64,000 bases of DNA, taken from the NCBI GenBank assembly GCA_036435485.1, contig CM071600.1, positions 54,123,546 through 54,187,545 on the forward strand, written 5' to 3'. This document shows positions 23,044 to 31,506 of the stretch, in pieces. The notes beneath the pieces are model-generated. The model was not told where the DNA came from and did not search any database. It worked only from the letters and a program-made list of their open reading frames with translations. Every line of letters begins with the position of its first letter. Positions within the stretch are counted from its first letter, which is position 1. Source of the stretch: Saposhnikovia divaricata (lineage: Eukaryota; Streptophyta; Magnoliopsida; Apiales; Apiaceae). Both the position numbers and the translations under genes were made by a program.

Positions 23044-23472
23044 ATTTTGTCAAATTGTGAAGTGCAGGGACCTTTTTGTAAAGTAGATAGAACTTGGGGT
23101 ATCAAATTGCAATTTGGCTATTCAACCTTTCATTTTGTGGTACACCCTCGGCGGGGGTACCACCGCCTAGGAGAGGTCTTGTATGCCACGCCCAGGAGAA
23201 AAGCCTGGGGTGGCGTGGGTGAGTTTTTTTTTTTTTTTTTTTTTTAACCATCAGGTTTTATACATTTTATTTTCGATAATTTTTACCAAAAATAAAATGT
23301 TGGGCCTCATGCCTTAGAAATAATTTTATAAATTATTCAAACATTTTTTTTTTGATTTAATAGGTATTTTTACCCATTTTATCATCACTTCTAGCCTATT
23401 TTCAGATTTTTTAAGGATTTTATTCCTTTTTTAATTTCTGAAAAATGGCTTGTCGTTCGAAGAGGAGCCCTG

Positions 23473-23880
23473 GGCGTGGGAACCCCCGCCAAGGAGACCT
23501 TCTCCTTAGGCACGCCAAGGAAGTTGGTCTCCTGGGCGTGGGTATTTCATGCCTTCATTTGTACAACCACTCTAGGCGTGGGTATCCCCGCCAAGGAGAT
23601 GTTTTTGCCAACCACGTCTAGGAGATATGGCTTCCTAACCGTGGGTATTTTTTCACCCTCAATTCGTACAACCTTGGCGTGGGTACCCCCGCCAAGGAGG
23701 CACTTTTTGATAACCTTGTCTTGTGATTTTAAGTCTTCTTGGCGTGGGTACTTTAATACCCTTCATTTGTTACTCCAGCCTTGGCGTGGGTATACCCGCC
23801 AAGGAGGCTTTATTTGAACCAACGCCTAGGAGATTTAGCTTCTTGGGCGTTGGTGTTCTAGGCTCCTATCCTTTGGGCCA
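23473..23880 (-). repeat. About four tandem ~104-bp repeats with a GGCG..CGCC palindrome
   Basis: Near-palindromic GGCGTGGGTACCCCCGCC (variants at 23473, 23575, 23676 and 23783) alternates with half sites GGCGTGGGTA-T/C-TT (near 23535, 23636, 23741 and 23846), giving a period of 102-107 bp. An outlying copy lies at 23148, separated by a T22 tract near 23224-23246. Probably the non-coding 3' part of the gypsy element. Confidence 0.75.
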
Positions 23881-24394
23881 ATTTTCATTTATGGACCGTT
23901 TCTTTGGCTTTTGTCGGGCTCCCAGCCTTATTATTTTCGAATTTTTGAGATTCCTGCGGAACCTTGTAACGACCCGTTTCTTAGCTTTCGTGACCTTCAG
24001 GGCCTTAATTCGTTTGCTGAGTCCTTGATTCGAAAACGAGAATTCATTCGTGGTTGTTGGTTATCATCAACCATTCAACCTTTAACTCTCATTCTAAGAT
24101 GTTGAAATGATGGAGTCCCTTATTTTTTGCCCCCTTGTTTCATATAGTGGAGGTCTTGCTTCTCGGTTGATCGTTCAAGAAGTTCACTTGCCACTGAGCA
24201 CTTGACTTCAAGTCTGGTGTGCCTTGGCTGGTTGTCAACCCTCTATTAGGATTTCAACCTTCTTCTTATACTCATAGGACCTTGCTTAAGTTTCAATTTT
24301 GGCTGGCGGCTCTTAATTTCTAATGACAAGCTCGATTGGAGACAGACTGCCTTGTTGGCCATCAAGGCTTAAATTTTGTGTCGGGATTTGAAAT

Positions 24395-25200
24395 TCAAGA
24401 CTTTAAGTATGTAATGACAATGGACCTCTTATAGAGGAGACCTTCAATCAATGCGTATCTTAACACTCTCACAGACAGTTTCCGTGCTTTCAAGGAAATA
24501 TCAAGGAGCCAACCAGTCTTAAGATGAGCTTTGATAGGGTCTATCTGACAGCTTCCTACATCAAACGGTGCCACCAACTTCGAATCGATGGTGGGGGTCT
24601 TCAGGACTTGGAAGTAGACGCTCCCAGAATGGGTCTCGACCCTTGAATTGAGATAAGGCATCGACCTTTGTATTCTCCTCCCTTGGGATATACCTGGCAC
24701 TCATCTAACTGGGCTATCGCAGCTTTCACAATCCTCAAGTATTTGGCCATATTCTTTTCTCTAACTTCAAACTCTCCATTGACTTGTGAGACTACCAACT
24801 TTGAGTCTCCACAGACTTTCAGGTTCTTGACCCTCAGGGCTCTTGTCAGTCTAGGTCGGCTATCAGAGCTTCACACTCCGCCTCGTTGTAGGTTGTTTGG
24901 AAGTCCAACTTCAAGGCATACTCGAGTGTGAACCCATCGGGGCTTTGCAGAACTTAACCTACATCACTGGTTTTTGTTTTAGATGCCCCATGAAAATAGA
25001 GCTTTTTGTTTTTGATGCCCCATCAAAATAGAGCATCCAATATTCCTTCTTCTCTTCCAGGGGTTTCTCACCTTGCTGACCTTCCTGGTCTATTACCTCC
25101 TGCCCCCCGACTTCTTGGTTGTCAATGGTATATTCAACCACGAAGTCAGCTAGAGCCTGAGCTTTGATGGCCTTACTAGGCTTAACATCGAATTCTTTTA
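24395..25200 (-). pseudogene. Gypsy archaeal-type RNase H remnant
   Basis: Broken minus-strand frames carry YWMLYFDGASKTKS (about 25045-25005, the usual start of this RNase H), VVSQVNGEFEVREKNMAKYL (about 24795), IVKAAIAQLDECQV, and downstream LRYALIEGLLYKRS (about 24450), the linker towards integrase. Frameshifts and a small internal duplication (GATGCCCCAT-AAAATAGAGC twice, 24981-25034) disrupt it. Family assignment rests on these motifs. Confidence 0.7.
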
Positions 25201-25644
25201 GTTAGATTGCCCACTTGATGAGCCTTCCATTGGCTTTCGGGCTATGCAATATGTTTCTTCAGCGGGTGTTCCATCAGGACTTCAACGTTTGTCTTTATCC
25301 AGGGTCCTTCAAGGACTTAAACTCTTATCTGCTGTAACCTAACTCTACCCTTCGGGGTATGCATTTGTTTGTTTTCATTCGTGTATTCTTTTATTTTCGG
25401 TACTTGGTCATCTTTGACTCACACATCAGGTGCTTGGCACATAAATAAAATCACAATCAATGAATGGAAAACAAACTTGCATTAATAACTTGAAATGGGT
25501 TCAACCCTTACATAGAGTACTACTGTCCTACTCGGAGCAACATGCTCTGCAATGGTTTTAATGAACCTTATTTCTACTTCTACTATATAAATATGAAGCT
25601 AAGTCCTACTAGGATAACTTAAGCCCAATCGAGCCTTTTCAAGA
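25201..25644 (-). other. Gypsy remnant between RNase H pieces, non-coding
   Basis: No intact frame. Near 25200-25300 the minus strand still resembles the end of the first RNase H (a LMEHPLKK-like piece) with stops. The rest (25330-25640) is not recognised. Confidence 0.4.
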
Positions 25645-28122
25645 CTAGGTCTGCACCACTTGATTTTGTTTTTGATGCTCCATCAAAATAGAGCACCCAC
25701 CACTCCTTCTGGTCTCCTCATTCTTATTCTGAAGTTCACTTCCTGCTTGGGGTACTACCTCCTGCCCCCCGACTTCTTGGTTGCCAATGGTACACTCAAC
25801 AACAAAGTCAGTTAAGGCCTTAGCCTCAATGGCTTTCCGAGGCTTCTGTGTGATGTCCTCTACTGGCCTTTCTTGGTGTTCCTTACCACTGCGGGCATCC
25901 ATGTCTTCAATTGGAAGGACCTGCCTCCCGACTCCATCAGGCCTTAACGAGGCTACATAACAGCTTCGTGCCATCTTTTGATCACCTTTATGTTCTCCAA
26001 CACCATTCCTGGTTGGGAACTTGATCTTCACATGATAGGTTGAGGCAACAGCCTTAAATGCATGAAGTCCAATCCTTCCAAGGATAGCGTTGTATGTTGA
26101 ATCCGCCTTGATTACCAGGAAGTTCAACATCTGAGTGGCCTCCTTGGGCTCTTGCCCAATAGTTACAGGCAGCTGAATAGACCCTTCAACTTTGGATTTT
26201 ACTCCATTAAATCCGTATATAGGCATGTTATTGGGGGTCAACTGAGAATCAGTGTATCCCATCTTCACAAACGCATCATAAAACAGAATGTCAACGGAAG
26301 CTCCATTGTCTATCAAGACTCGCTTCACCTCCGAGTTTCCAATCACAGGAGTTATGACCAACGGGTCGTCATGGGGGAACTTCACCCCTTCCAAGTCTGA
26401 GTCATCAAAGCTAATCGCTACCTCAGTTTTTGCATGCTTCGGGGCCTCTCCCACGATGTGCAACACCTCTCGGGCATAAGCCTTTCGAGAGTTCCTAGTT
26501 GTCTCGGCCGCAGTCGGGCCTCCTGAGATCATGTTGATTACTGGCCCTCGGGGCTGTGGGTTGCGATCTTGATCGTCATCCCTTATATTATAGTCTCTTC
26601 TCTGATTACCACGGTCTTCACCCTTAGTGAAGTGCCTCAGCTTCCCTCTACGGATCAAAAACTCGATCTCATCTTTGAGTTGCTTGCAATCGTCAATGTC
26701 ATGCCCCACGTCTCTATGGAATCTGGAATACTGATTCTGGTTTCTCTTTGCGGGATCACCCCTGAGTGGCTTCGGCCATCTGAAATCCTTATCATTCTCA
26801 ATGTCCAACAAGATTCGACTCCTAGGAGTATTCAACCTTGCATACTCAGTGAACCTTGACCCTTGGTTCTTTTTAGGGGCAGAGTCGGAGTCCTCGCTAG
26901 TTCGGGGATACTTGTCCCTAGCATCATACTCTTGATCATCATAGTCCTGGTCTTGCTTTCGCTTCTTGGAGTCATTGATACCTCCTCCTCCACCTACGGT
27001 GGTTTCTTTCTTCAAGCTATCCTCAGCTTTAATATACTTATCAGCCTTTCGTTGGAGCTCAACCATGTTCTCAAGGGGATGCTTCGCCAATGATCTCTTG
27101 AAGAAGAGGTCAGTGGTTCCGTGTTCCAGGGCTACCATTGCCACCTTATTTTCCAAATTAGTGATATTCAGGGTCTCCTTAGTGAATCGCTTGAGGTAAT
27201 CCCTCAGATTTTCATTCTTTCCTTGCACTACATACATAAGAGATGCGGAGCTCTTCTTATGCACCCTTCCGCTAATGAATTGGCTAACGAAAGTGGCACT
27301 CAACTCCTTAAAAGAGCCGATAGAGTTCGCAGGTAATCGGCTATACCATCTCTGAGCCATGCCCGACAGGGTTTGGGTGAACGCTCTGCACTTTAGGGCA
27401 TCACTTACAGGCTGCAGCAGCAGTGCGTTTGAGAACGTCCCGACGTGATTTGCGGGATCACCCGTTCCATCATAAGCCTTAATTGTCGGCATCTTAAACA
27501 TCCTAGAAATATGAGCATTCATCACCTCCTCAGTAAACGGGGGTGTGGGATCATCAGGATCTCCAAGTGGCATGAGATCTTTGGGATTAATCCTGGGGGT
27601 TTCCACCCTCATAGCTTCTCTTGTTGGGACATCAGCCCTCTTCTGTCTTCTTGAGGACCTCTCCAAATCTATAACGGGAATCCTTCCTGAGATTGGAGGG
27701 GGTCGAATCAGACTCTGTCTTGCTTGTTCCCTTGCTATGTCATCCTTTAGCCTTTGGATCTCAGCTTCATGAGCCTTAATCCTCTCCTCAGCCGTTTGTG
27801 GAGGTCCATCATGGATTCCTTGGGTGCTCGCCCGAGGTTCTCTGCTAACATGTCGCCTCCTTGGATGTTCATCACGATCATCATCCTCAGATGACGAATC
27901 ATCAGAATAGGGGCCAGAGTAGTCGTCCTGATAAGGATCCAATCCTCTAATATAGGGTGGATCCTGTGTTTGCATGGCATGTCCGCTTGGCCCTGCTCCC
28001 CGAGCAGCTAGAGGGTGGTTAGGCAGACCATACCTCGGGTTAGTATTCAAGGGGAGATCCGTGGTGTGGATCTGTACCCCTGGTGGTGGGTTGTCAGGAT
28101 TAAAAAGAGGAGAGACCACCAT
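25645..28122 (-). CDS. gag-pro: Ty3/gypsy Gag-protease ORF, fused to an RNase H leader
   Basis: 825 codons without a stop. The N-terminal third is Pro/Asp/Arg-rich with a helical stretch (TAEERIKAHEAEIQRLKDDI). The Retrotrans_gag domain follows (AYDGTGDPANHVGTFSNALL, MAQRWYSRLP, ELSATFVSQF). Next are a Lys/Arg/Asp-rich part with a degenerate CHH-type segment (YSRFHRDVGHDIDDCKQL) and an aspartic protease (VLIDNGASVDILFYDAF with active-site D-N-G, later YNAILGRIGLHAF). The last 90 residues (AKALTDFVVECTIGNQEVGG onward) match the sequence leading into RNase H, not RT, so a deletion has joined protease to RNase H. The true Gag start may lie upstream at ATG 28386, but that part has a TAG and a frameshift. 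Confidence 0.8.
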   Translation of the reverse strand: MVVSPLFNPDNPPPGVQIHTTDLPLNTNPRYGLPNHPLAARGAGPSGHAMQTQDPPYIRGLDPYQDDYSGPYSDDSSSEDDDRDEHPRRRHVSREPRASTQGIHDGPPQTAEERIKAHEAEIQRLKDDIAREQARQSLIRPPPISGRIPVIDLERSSRRQKRADVPTREAMRVETPRINPKDLMPLGDPDDPTPPFTEEVMNAHISRMFKMPTIKAYDGTGDPANHVGTFSNALLLQPVSDALKCRAFTQTLSGMAQRWYSRLPANSIGSFKELSATFVSQFISGRVHKKSSASLMYVVQGKNENLRDYLKRFTKETLNITNLENKVAMVALEHGTTDLFFKRSLAKHPLENMVELQRKADKYIKAEDSLKKETTVGGGGGINDSKKRKQDQDYDDQEYDARDKYPRTSEDSDSAPKKNQGSRFTEYARLNTPRSRILLDIENDKDFRWPKPLRGDPAKRNQNQYSRFHRDVGHDIDDCKQLKDEIEFLIRRGKLRHFTKGEDRGNQRRDYNIRDDDQDRNPQPRGPVINMISGGPTAAETTRNSRKAYAREVLHIVGEAPKHAKTEVAISFDDSDLEGVKFPHDDPLVITPVIGNSEVKRVLIDNGASVDILFYDAFVKMGYTDSQLTPNNMPIYGFNGVKSKVEGSIQLPVTIGQEPKEATQMLNFLVIKADSTYNAILGRIGLHAFKAVASTYHVKIKFPTRNGVGEHKGDQKMARSCYVASLRPDGVGRQVLPIEDMDARSGKEHQERPVEDITQKPRKAIEAKALTDFVVECTIGNQEVGGQEVVPQAGSELQNKNEETRRSGGCSILMEHQKQNQVVQT

Positions 28123-28386
28123 CTGAAGAGGGTTGGTTCCTCGTCCTGCTTGGTCGATCAGAGGCCGCGTACTTAACGTGGGGAATCACCCCTGGTTGTT
28201 GAGATACTTGAGATTGGGTGATCGTCCCTAATGCTGGCGGAGCTTGTTGGATGATCGACCCTGATGCTGGGGGAGTCTATTGGATGATCGCCCCTGATGC
28301 TGGGGGAGCCTGTTTGGTGAGGGGTGGAGCAGAGTTGAGTGGCACGGCCTCAGTTACAACTTGTGTTTTTCTTCGTGTTTGAACCA
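28123..28386 (-). pseudogene. gag-pro: Broken Gag N-terminus with 33-bp repeats
   Basis: A minus-strand ATG at 28386, 35 bases inside the LTR, opens a frame (MVQTRRKTQVV) that hits TAG after 36 codons, in the first of three ~33-bp repeats (GATGCTGGGGGAG type, 28216-28314 on +). The frame also differs from that of the main Gag ORF, so a second lesion lies before 28122. Confidence 0.55.
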
Positions 28387-28420
28387 TAGTTGATGTTGTC
28401 TTCCCAAAGACGGTGCCAAA

Positions 28421-28939
28421 TGTTGTGGAATAAAAACGAGGGTTTGTAAATTGCGGCTAGGGTTTGTATGTATTAAATACAAGGGATGGTGAGCTTCGAG
28501 CTTTAATGGCTGTTCTTGCGTTCGAGACTGATCGGTCCTCACAAGATGCCTACGTTTCTCTGTATTGCTAGAGAATCAAGCCAACGTAGTTCTGAGAATG
28601 AGGGGTCAGGCCCTTTATATAGGCTGCGGGAGCCTTAGAATTATGGTAGGATTCGGAGACTTGGTGGGCAAGCCACCTCCTTGAGGAAGGTTCTAGACTC
28701 CTTCCTTGTAGGAATCAGTTTCCATGTTGAATTGGGTGCCTTAGAGGCTAAGTCAAGCAGGAGTTATATCCTTATTTGACTCTTATTGCTGAGCTGATCT
28801 TTACCTTTAATATTAATTACGAAATTAATATTTAATTAGGGGTCCCAGGCCTCATTAATGGGCTTCATATTTGGACCAAGCTGGGTCTAATTAACGCAAC
28901 ATTAAATGTGTCTTTAGGGCTTATTTTTAGCCCATATCA
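28421..28939 (-). repeat. Gypsy LTR (5' LTR on the minus strand)
   Basis: 519 bp with TG and CA ends. Just inside (28420-28401) the minus strand reads TTTGGCACCGTCTTTGGGAA, a gypsy-type primer-binding site. The outer end reads TGATATGGGCTAAAAATAAG on the minus strand. No partner LTR was found, so the target duplication cannot be tested. Confidence 0.65.
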
Positions 28940-28940
28940 A

Positions 28941-29302
28941 TCTTATATTACAAACAATAAAGAACACCTCATATCTAATCTGATATAAGAGTTCCGTCAT
29001 GGCACCCAATACAAAAAGTTGTTATTTTTTTACCCTCCATCCATCCAGTAAAAAAATAATAATAAAAAAATTTTAAAAAATTTACTGTTCATGATGACGT
29101 CACTGATGATGTCAGCATGACGTCATCATGAACGGTAAATTATTTTTTTTGATTTTTTTTTTGTTTTTTGCTAGATGGATAGAGGGTAAAAAATAACAAT
29201 TTTTTGTATTGGATGCCCCTGGCGGGGCCATTGGATCTATTAGATCTAAAGTGTTCTTTATTGTTTGTTATATAACGGTGTTTTATATGAAGCAATGGCA
29301 TA
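28941..29302. mobile_element. MITE family A, copy 2, with inner TGACGTCA hairpin
   Basis: The ends are inverted (ACAAACAATAAAGAACAC at the left; reverse complement of the right AACAAACAATAAAGAACAC). The centre has a perfect 16-bp inverted repeat, GTTCATGATGACGTCA facing TGACGTCATCATGAAC (29085-29134). It directly abuts the gypsy LTR. Confidence 0.7.
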
Positions 29303-29362
29303 TATATATATATGGGAGTCCTTCCACAACCATGGGTGGATCCGGACGGCTAACCACCAAGC

Positions 29363-29478
29363 GCAATGTTACATTGCACCTGGAGCAATGTTACATTGCG
29401 CCTATCGCAATGTTACATTGCGACCAAGAGCTGCGGCAGGCGCAATGTAACATTGCTCCAGGTGCAATGTAACAATGC
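29363..29478. repeat. Cluster of GCAATGTTACATTGC palindromes forming a large hairpin
   Basis: The left arm (GCAATGTTACATTGCACCTG then GAGCAATGTTACATTGCGCC) is matched by the reverse complement of 29436-29478. Five copies of the 15-bp near-palindrome lie in 116 bp. Confidence 0.85.
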
Positions 29479-30616
29479 CCCTACTTTATTATTATTTTTA
29501 TTTAATATAATTTAAAATAATGAATAATTCTATTAGATCTGGTTTCAAACTAATCTAAGTAAATGCCCTTAATGGTTGGCACAATATTATTCTGATGATA
29601 AGTATTTTCAAACATTTTTATTTATTAATATTTATTTGAATGATTTTATAAATGAAAATAAAGTAAAACTGAAACAAATAGAGTATAATACTTGAAATGA
29701 CAAATAAACCCTTACTACTGCCGCAATGATTCATTGCGCCAGACGAGAACTAACTTTTACCCCGTGCCGCATTGTTTCTTCGTCATTTCAATTTTATACC
29801 CTAAAAACACAGTGATTCCAGCTCAGGCGATTAGTTCGATTTCAGTCATCATCATCATCAATAGGTACATTTCAATATAATTTATATATACAAACACATA
29901 CACACACGCACTTACACATAAACACACACACACACACACATTATTCATGTCTGATTTTTTTTAAGTTTATGGGATGTTTTGATTTGAATTTACTACGCAT
30001 ATCATGCTCGAATTAGGTTAAATTTGGGTTGAATCATGCCTGCTCACTGCTTTTTGCAAACTCAAATTTGCCTACTAAGTTATTATTATTATTATTGTCT
30101 GTTAAGTGTTTGATGAAAGTTTCCTATGAATTATTAGTGTTTCTGCTTTAGAGATGGCCTTTGTAAACCCTCCCGAAACCACCTTCACGCTGTTAATTAG
30201 TGTTTCTAGTTGTACTGAAATGGATGTGATGTGTTAACTGATGTTCGAAGAAAAACTATAATGTACATTGTTGCAAAGAACTAGCTTCTGCACTCTCTCT
30301 TGGTGCATCCTTAGTCCTTATTTAATTACCTCTAGCTCATAATATATTATTATTGCTTCCCTGGATTCTGTGTAAAACTAAAACAAATTCATGCAGCCCA
30401 ATAGGACTACTGAATACTAAAACTTGCACTTAGCTGCATATGGTGAGAACTGAACTGCAAAACCTGATGCATGTATTACAACTAGAATGAGCATTGTAAG
30501 GTGTAAATGTTTATAAAATATAACAAAATGTCTTTACATGATATCTCTTTTATTATTAATTATCTACATGTTTATGAGATGTGTCTAATTTTTTGATTTT
30601 GCACATTGCAGATACT
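29479..30616 (+). other. Non-coding leader of the PMD ORF
   Basis: AT-rich. A possible 5' UTR exon ends near 29862 (AATAG followed by GTACAT), and an intron could end at TTTGCACATTGCAG, just before ATG 30617. It contains a (CA)n run near 29925-29940 and one more GCAATGATTCATTGC palindrome at 29729. Confidence 0.35.
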
Positions 30617-31312
30617 ATGGATATGGAGTGCGGGCCTCTCGATAGATCACTCTTGACCATGCAGGATGAGCATATTAGTAGTGTGATATGGCAGAGGGGT
30701 AAGCGGGATAAGGTAGATGTCAGACAGTTGACTACTATGCATTGGCAGTGGGATTTCAGGGAGCGTCAGATTGATTTGCTAGAGTTATGGGGTTTCAGGG
30801 CATTTGCATACCCTCAGTCGATTCCTCAGAACGACATTAGATTGATCACGACCATGATAGAGAGGTGGAGGCCAGAGACGAACACCTTTCATTTCCCATT
30901 TGGTGAGCTGACCATCACATTAGAGGATGTTTACATGATCTTGGGCCTGCCTGTTTATGGTCGTCCTGTGACTCATTCGGAGCTTAAGAATCCAAAACCA
31001 TATTGGTTGACGAAGTGGAAGGATTTGAGGCTGACCAAGAAAGAACGTACAAATATGTATGATGATGGGGTGATTCTTCACAAATTGAGGGAAAGATATA
31101 AGAAGATACCGAAGACGAAACGTCCAGAATACATGGAGCAGGATGATATAGTTTACACCCGGGCTTACCTTCTGTACATCATTGGGGGTGTGTTGTTTCC
31201 TTCAGGGAAACGAGACGTGGTTCATCCTCGATATCTACAGCTCATCCAGGATACTGGTGAGATTGCTGGCTATGCATGGGGAGCCGCAATGTTTCAATGC
31301 TCTGTCGTTTAA
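30617..31312 (+). CDS. Plant mobile domain (PMD/MAIN-like) protein, C-terminally truncated
   Basis: 231 codons from ATG 30617. Typical PMD features: LLELWGFRAFAYPQSIPQND, the signature HFPFGELTITLEDVYMILGL followed by PVYGRPV, and late in the domain LLYIIGGVLFPSGK and GYAWGAA. Full PMD proteins go on for another 150 or more residues after AWGAA. Here the frame ends a few residues later, exactly where GCAATGTTTCAATGC begins, so the 3' half is lost. Known role of host PMD proteins (MAIN, MAIL1): silencing and genome stability in the nucleus. This copy is more likely element cargo and probably non-functional. The convergent neighbour is the MULE transposase. Confidence 0.75.
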   Translation: MDMECGPLDRSLLTMQDEHISSVIWQRGKRDKVDVRQLTTMHWQWDFRERQIDLLELWGFRAFAYPQSIPQNDIRLITTMIERWRPETNTFHFPFGELTITLEDVYMILGLPVYGRPVTHSELKNPKPYWLTKWKDLRLTKKERTNMYDDGVILHKLRERYKKIPKTKRPEYMEQDDIVYTRAYLLYIIGGVLFPSGKRDVVHPRYLQLIQDTGEIAGYAWGAAMFQCSVV

Positions 31313-31506
31313 CAGCGCAATGTTTCATTGCGCCTGTACTACTTTGATTTTTTTATTAAAGAAAACTGCATAAACTGCGTTTTACTAATTTTTTCATGAT
31401 TTCAGTTATTTTATTAAATTTAATTTTACTAGTTGCTCATGAATAAAAATTAGAATAATTTTAAATAGTACATAAATATTATGAATACGAATAATACATA
31501 ACATAT

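Larger units (their letters stand above)
23044..28939 (-). mobile_element. Degenerate Ty3/gypsy element (Tat-like), RT deleted, one LTR left
   Basis: On the minus strand: an LTR (28939-28421), a primer-binding site just inside it, a gag-protease ORF, remnants of an RNase H of the second (archaeal-like) type found in the Tat lineage, then a non-coding part with tandem repeats. The RT and the integrase core are missing. No second LTR is recognisable to the left, so the left boundary (23044 to about 23440) is a guess. The element cannot move by itself. Confidence 0.7.

Noticed and set aside
22707..23105. 132-aa minus-strand repeat protein
   Set aside because: Produced by the 51-bp minisatellite; a similar open frame exists on the other strand.
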